Position numbers and translations under genes: made by a program. Shown piece by piece: positions 60,470 to 64,000 of a stretch of DNA of 64,000 bases. The DNA comes from Myxococcus stipitatus (lineage in GTDB: Bacteria > Myxococcota > Myxococcia > Myxococcales > Myxococcaceae), in NCBI RefSeq assembly GCF_021412625.1, contig NZ_JAKCFI010000004.1:310001-374000 (forward strand), given 5' to 3'. Numbering within the stretch: position 1 is the first letter of the stretch; each line of letters opens with the position of its first letter. The notes under the pieces are model-generated. The model was not told the DNA's origin, ran no database searches, and saw only the letters and a list, made by a program, of their open reading frames with translations.

Positions 60470-62608
60470 ATGGCCGAGGTGAGCAGCGGTGATGCGTGCG
60501 GTGCGTGCGGCCAGCGCCATGGGGCGACGGCGTCGTGCTCGACGCTGGTCCGCCCGGAGGGCGAGCCACCGCCGAAGCCCCGATGCACGGCTCCGGGCGT
60601 GGAGCAGGACGCGCTGGTGGGCTCGCGGCTGGGGAGCTTCCGGCTGGTGCGCAGGCTGGGCCGGGGCGGCATGGGGACGGTGTACCTGGGGGAGCACGTC
60701 TCCATCGGCAGCCGGGTGGCGGTGAAGGTGCTGCACGAGCACCTGGCGATGTACCCGGAGCTGGTCCAGCGCTTCCACGCCGAGGCGCGCGCGGTGAACG
60801 TCATCGGCCATGAGAACATCGTCAGCATCTTCGACCTGAACGCGGGGCCGCCGCGGCCCTACCTCATCATGGAGTACCTGGATGGCGCGCCGCTGTCGGC
60901 GTGGGTGGGGACGCCGCTGCCGGCGCGCGCCGTGGTGTCCGTGCTCGCGCAGGTCTGCGACGCGCTCCAGGCCGCGCACCTGAGCGGCATCGTCCACCGC
61001 GACCTGAAGCCGGACAACGTCTTCCTGGTGCGGCGCGCACGCGGCTCGCCCTTCGTGAAGGTGCTCGACTTCGGCATCGCGAAGCTGGTGGACGCGAACA
61101 TGCCGCAGACGCACGCGGGCATCATCGTGGGCACCCCCGAGTACATGGCTCCGGAGCAGTCGCTGAGCCGCCGCGTGGACGGGCGCGCGGACCTGTACTC
61201 GCTGGGCATCATCGCCTACCAGCTCCTCACCGGCCGGCTGCCGTTCGAGGACGAGGGGCTGACGGCCCAGCTCGTGGCGCACCAGATGCGCGAGCCGCCG
61301 CCCCTCCGGTCCATCCACGCCGGCGTCCCCGCCGCCCTGGAGCGCGTCATCCTCCACGCGCTCGTCAAGGCTCCGGAGGAGCGCTTCGCCTCCGCCGCCG
61401 TGATGCGCGCCGCGCTGGAGGGCGCCATGACGGAGCAGTCGCGCGCGCGCACGCGGGTGCCCGCCCCCGTCGTCGCCGGCTCCCCCCCGCCCGCCGCCCG
61501 GGCGTTGTCCTCACCCATCGCTTCGCGCGAACCGGTGGCGCCCGCGGCGCCCTGGGCTCCCGGACCCCATCCCCCCGTGCCCAGGTGGGCCGGAGCCTCG
61601 CCGGGGACGCCGTCGGAGGCGCCCCGCGCGGGGGCCCCGGTTCCTGGCGCCGGACCCGGTACACCCCGGCCCGAAGGAGGCTCCCGGGAGGCGCCCCCGC
61701 CACGGGGCCGGTCGGTGGAGCTGCCGGTGCGCGTCGTGCTCCAGGCGGGGGAGACGCCGGTCTGGCTCACCGGCTCCGACCTGTCGCGCGGCGGGTTGTT
61801 CCTGCGCAGTGACAGCATCCTGCCCCCGCTGTTCAGCCGGCTGCCCGTGGTCCTGGAGCTGGAGGCCGGTCCCCAGTCGGTACTCTGCGAGGTGGTGCGC
61901 CACGTCCCGGCGGATCAGGCCCGCGTCTGGGGCATGCCCACCGGCTTCGGGGTCCAGTTCGTCGAGGCCACCGCCTCGCTCAGGGCCGCGGTGGATCAGC
62001 TGCTGCGAGAGGGGAGGGCGGCGCGGCCGTCCGTGGCGGATGATCCAGAGGCCGCGCGCGTGCTGGAGGCCTACCGGGCGCGGCTGGCCGGGGACCACTA
62101 CGCGGTGCTGGAGCTGGCGGCGGACGCGGACATCGGCCTGGTGAGGAGCCGGGCCCGGGAGCTGCGAGCGTCGCTGGGCGCCCTGCGCCAGCGCCCCCTG
62201 TCCCCCGGGCAGCAGCTGCTGCTGGATTCGGTGCTGGGACGGCTGCGCGAGGCGGGGGAGGTGCTCGGCACGGTGACCCAGCGGGCCCTCTATGACGCCT
62301 GGCGGGGAAACCACCGGGGCATCGCCCGGTGCCTGGAGGCGGGCCTCACCTCGGAGCAGCTCGATGGCCTGCGTCGCGAGTTCCTGGCCCGAAGGCCCCA
62401 GTCCGCGGGCATGGCCCGCGTGCATTTCCTGTCCGGCTCCGCCCTGGAGCGCGACGGTCAGCTCGCCCGGGCCCTGGAGACGTATGAGCGGGGGCTCGCC
62501 CTGGACCCGCTCGAGTCCATCCTCCACCACCGCTACCGGGTGGTCCGCAGGCAGCTGGATGCCCGGGGCGCGATGGCGCGCATGAACGACAGGGCCCGGC
62601 CTCCCTGA
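60470..62608 (+). CDS. Ser/Thr protein kinase fused to PilZ-like, J-like and TPR-like segments
   Basis: The 712-residue product begins with a short Cys/His motif (CGACGQRHGATASC). The eukaryotic-type kinase domain (57-325) has GRGGMGTVY, Lys86 in VAVKVL, HRDLKPDNVF, DFGIAK and GTPEYMAPEQ, all intact, so activity is expected. A long Pro/Ala linker leads to a PilZ-like domain (about 418-502) with WLTGSDLSRGGLFLRSD and GFGVQFVEA. The DLSRGG fits the PilZ DxSxxG motif, but the preceding Arg motif is not canonical (RSVELPVR), so c-di-GMP binding is uncertain. A short J-like stretch (about 541-600) and TPR-like helices (650-697) close it. ATG 60470 with GGGGGAG upstream. Confidence 0.9.
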   Translation: MAEVSSGDACGACGQRHGATASCSTLVRPEGEPPPKPRCTAPGVEQDALVGSRLGSFRLVRRLGRGGMGTVYLGEHVSIGSRVAVKVLHEHLAMYPELVQRFHAEARAVNVIGHENIVSIFDLNAGPPRPYLIMEYLDGAPLSAWVGTPLPARAVVSVLAQVCDALQAAHLSGIVHRDLKPDNVFLVRRARGSPFVKVLDFGIAKLVDANMPQTHAGIIVGTPEYMAPEQSLSRRVDGRADLYSLGIIAYQLLTGRLPFEDEGLTAQLVAHQMREPPPLRSIHAGVPAALERVILHALVKAPEERFASAAVMRAALEGAMTEQSRARTRVPAPVVAGSPPPAARALSSPIASREPVAPAAPWAPGPHPPVPRWAGASPGTPSEAPRAGAPVPGAGPGTPRPEGGSREAPPPRGRSVELPVRVVLQAGETPVWLTGSDLSRGGLFLRSDSILPPLFSRLPVVLELEAGPQSVLCEVVRHVPADQARVWGMPTGFGVQFVEATASLRAAVDQLLREGRAARPSVADDPEAARVLEAYRARLAGDHYAVLELAADADIGLVRSRARELRASLGALRQRPLSPGQQLLLDSVLGRLREAGEVLGTVTQRALYDAWRGNHRGIARCLEAGLTSEQLDGLRREFLARRPQSAGMARVHFLSGSALERDGQLARALETYERGLALDPLESILHHRYRVVRRQLDARGAMARMNDRARPP

Positions 62609-62621
62609 GGGAGCCGGGCCC
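62592..62621. terminator. Hairpin spanning the kinase stop codon
   Basis: GGGCCCGGC with CTCCC pairs with GGGAG and CCGGGCCC (one bulged base). The stop codon TGA of the kinase gene (62606-62608) lies in the loop. It sits between converging genes and probably terminates the kinase message. No T-tract. Confidence 0.65.
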
Positions 62622-62656
62622 ATGGTCCTGCTGGGACGTCGAACCGGGACGACGGA

Positions 62657-63016
62657 CTACTCACCCGTTCCGGCGGCGCACGCGGGGCTCACGTCCTCCA
62701 GCTTCTCGGAGCACACGCTCAGCTTGACCAGCCACGCCTCGAGGTCCTCCTCGCTGTTGCAGTTCGGCGTCGGCAGATCCTCGAGGCACTTGGCCGCGTC
62801 GGACAGCTTGTCCTTGTCGCTGTCGGAACAATTGTCCAGTGCATCCTCGCAGCCGGCCTTGTCGAACTTCTCGGGCTCGCCACCGCCGCCGCCACAGGCG
62901 TCGAACTTGTCGTTGAGGGCGTTGAAGCCGTCCTCGAGGTCGTCACAGACATCGCCGCCGCCGCAGCCGAACAGCAGGGTGGAGCTGGCCAGCAGGCCGA
63001 TCATGAGCTTCTTCAT
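62657..63016 (-). CDS. Small Cys-rich lipoprotein
   Basis: A 119-residue protein. The signal ends in LLFGC (lipid-modified Cys18), followed by GGGDVCDDL. Eight more cysteines follow (DVC, DAC, AGC, DNC, AKC, PNC, SVC and PAC). The spacing suggests a compact disulfide-bonded domain with helices (EKFDKAGCEDALDNCSDSDKDKLSDAAKCLEDL). A Gly-rich linker (GGGGGEPE) lies in the first third. No family is recognised. ATG at 63016, divergent from rplU across 263 bp. Confidence 0.85.
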   Translation of the reverse strand: MKKLMIGLLASSTLLFGCGGGDVCDDLEDGFNALNDKFDACGGGGGEPEKFDKAGCEDALDNCSDSDKDKLSDAAKCLEDLPTPNCNSEEDLEAWLVKLSVCSEKLEDVSPACAAGTGE

Positions 63017-63156
63017 TATGGATTCCCCCTCGGGAATGAGGTTGGTTGGGCGCCGCGCATCCTAGCGCCCCCTGGCCCGGATTCCAGCCAGCACGGCCTT
63101 CCAGGGGAGTAAACGGGACCCGGCCACCCCCGGGGCAAGATGATCCAGCATCCGCC

Positions 63157-63185
63157 TTGACTCCCCAGGGCATCTCCCGTAAATC
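63157..63185 (+). promoter_or_regulatory. Candidate promoter of rplU-rpmA
   Basis: TTGACT (63157-63162) and TAAATC (63180-63185) with 17 bp spacing; start site near 63192, giving a leader of about 90 bases before the rplU ATG. Confidence 0.4.
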
Positions 63186-63258
63186 CGGCCGTCCTTTGCG
63201 CGAGCGGCCGGTTCGACCGTCCGAAATGCGCGGTCGATACCACGGGTTGACCCAACCC
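63186..63258 (+). other. Three hairpins in the 5' leader of rplU
   Basis: Hairpin 1: CGGCCG at 63186-63191 and 63205-63210. Hairpin 2: CGACCG at 63214-63219 with CGGTCG at 63231-63236. Hairpin 3: GGGTTG at 63244-63249 with CAACCC at 63253-63258, a 3-base loop. They occupy the leader before the L21 start. Leaders of this kind often serve autoregulation by ribosomal proteins, but no Rfam match can be claimed here. Confidence 0.5.
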
Positions 63259-63279
63259 GAAGCTGACAGGGGTTTGACG

Positions 63280-63588
63280 ATGTACGCAGTGATTCGCACG
63301 GGCGGAAAGCAGTATCGCGTCGCCGAGGGCGATGTGGTCCGGATCGAGAAGATTGCCGGCGACATCGGAGCCGAGGTGGCCTTCACGGATGTCCTCCTGC
63401 TGGGTGGCACGGAGAGCCCCAAGGTGGGCCAGCCGACGGTCGCCGGCGCGCGCGTGGTGGGCAAGGTCCTGGCTCAGGACAAGCACCGCCGCGTCCTGCA
63501 CTTCCGCAAGGAGAAGGAAGGCTGGACCCGCCGCCGTGGTCACCGCCAGCCCTACACCGAGGTGAAGGTCACCTCCATCTCCGGCTAG
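63280..63588 (+). CDS. rplU: 50S ribosomal protein L21
   Basis: A 102-residue ribosomal protein that binds 23S rRNA. It starts [24 protein letters not shown] and ends [19 protein letters not shown], both typical; the [22 protein letters not shown] stretch is the RNA-binding loop. The ATG at 63280 follows GACAGGGG and lies downstream of three leader hairpins. rpmA follows after 45 bp, as in most bacteria. Confidence 0.98.
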   Translation: MYAVIRTGGKQYRVAEGDVVRIEKIAGDIGAEVAFTDVLLLGGTESPKVGQPTVAGARVVGKVLAQDKHRRVLHFRKEKEGWTRRRGHRQPYTEVKVTSISG

Positions 63589-63633
63589 TCCAGGCCGGAC
63601 GGTTTCACCTCAAAACTTCAGGAGCAAGGTGTC

Positions 63634-63906
63634 ATGGCCCATAAAAAGGGACAGGGTTCTTCGCGCAACGGGCGCGATTCCAATCCGCAGTACCGCGGCG
63701 TGAAGGTGTACGGTGGCGAGGCTGTGTCGGCCGGGAGCATCCTGGTTCGGCAGCTGGGCACCGTCATCCACCCGGGCGCGAACGTGAAGCTCGGCCGCGA
63801 CTACACCCTCTATTCGGTGGTGGACGGCGTGGTGAAGTACGAGCGCCTGGGCCGCGACCGCAAGAAGGTCTCGGTCTATCCGGCCGCCGAGCAGCCCAGC
63901 GCCTGA
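63634..63906 (+). CDS. rpmA: 50S ribosomal protein L27
   Basis: A 90-residue ribosomal protein near the peptidyl-transferase centre. It begins [24 protein letters not shown], the standard L27 N-terminus, and contains [50 protein letters not shown] lies before the ATG. Second gene of the rplU operon; a GC-rich hairpin follows, and obgE would often come next but lies outside the window. Confidence 0.98.
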   Translation: MAHKKGQGSSRNGRDSNPQYRGVKVYGGEAVSAGSILVRQLGTVIHPGANVKLGRDYTLYSVVDGVVKYERLGRDRKKVSVYPAAEQPSA

Positions 63907-63913
63907 TGGTCGT

Positions 63914-63938
63914 ACCGGCCCTCGTGAAGGGGGCCGGT
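63914..63938 (+). terminator. Hairpin after rpmA
   Basis: ACCGGCCC (63914-63921) pairs with GGGCCGGT (63931-63938), loop of 9, beginning 8 bp after the rpmA stop. No T-tract. Confidence 0.55.
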
Positions 63939-64000
63939 CGCCAGGCGGCATTCCGAGCGGGTCGCTTCTTCGTCCCGCGCCCTTCGTGGCGCACCGGACA

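Overview
The window is about 70% GC, gene-dense, free of recognisable mobile DNA, and reads as chromosomal DNA of a myxobacterium close to Myxococcus. The evidence is a DUF2378 (Myxococcales-specific, TIGR02265) gene, an Oar-like TonB-dependent outer-membrane protein beside its own tonB-exbB-exbD-exbD operon, a Ser/Thr kinase fused to a PilZ-like domain, a 2033-residue pseudo-receiver/coiled-coil protein, and many GTG starts. I found no tRNA, rRNA, CRISPR array, insertion sequence or prophage gene.

Layout. 1-5003: the 3' part of a very large low-complexity/TPR protein. 5022-9424: a PorV-like exported protein, galU with a co-transcribed exported protein, a second exported protein, a GNAT acetyltransferase and a small membrane protein. 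9543-10854: a PadR repressor gene and a siderophore-interacting flavoprotein gene, with palindromes at the promoter. 11206-19569: priA followed 15 bp later by the giant pseudo-receiver protein. 19647-23499: peptide deformylase, endonuclease III, threonine aldolase, an M23 lipoprotein and an HU-family protein. 23830-30903: a beta-helix-like lipoprotein, an alpha/beta hydrolase, pssA, cinA, a polytopic membrane protein and a DUF1285-like protein. 30900-36153: recA, a PlsC-type acyltransferase, a type II NADH dehydrogenase and a ComM/YifB AAA protein. 36378-44382: a membrane protein, DUF2378, then the Ton motor operon running left and the Oar-like gene plus a lipoprotein running right from divergent promoters. 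44507-51225: radical SAM protein, an unknown protein with a His-rich tail, a possible PD-(D/E)XK protein with a DUF4920 protein, DUF2752, plsY, a THUMP RNA methyltransferase and an ABM-domain protein. 51366-54440: ftsK. 54644-58247: a zinc-ribbon protein and gatCAB. 58263-64000: a nitrilase and 2OG-dioxygenase pair, the kinase-PilZ protein, a Cys-rich lipoprotein, and rplU-rpmA at the right edge.

How the genes work together. Most are housekeeping: translation (gatCAB, def, rplU, rpmA), DNA replication, repair and segregation (priA, recA, nth, HU, ftsK), phospholipid synthesis (pssA, plsY, a PlsC-type enzyme) and envelope functions. The most coherent dedicated system is tonB-exbB-exbD-exbD with the divergent Oar-like gene and its lipoprotein. 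The least explained objects are the 2033-residue protein at 13468-19569, with its degenerate receiver, about 14 Trp-containing repeats, long coiled coil, DUF4388-like region and J-like tail, and the kinase at 60470-62608, which also appears to end in J-like and TPR-like segments. Convergent genes often overlap at their 3' ends, and most terminators are GC-rich hairpins without a T-tract. Starts were chosen by hand from homology, spacing and ribosome-binding sites, so several remain uncertain by tens of codons.
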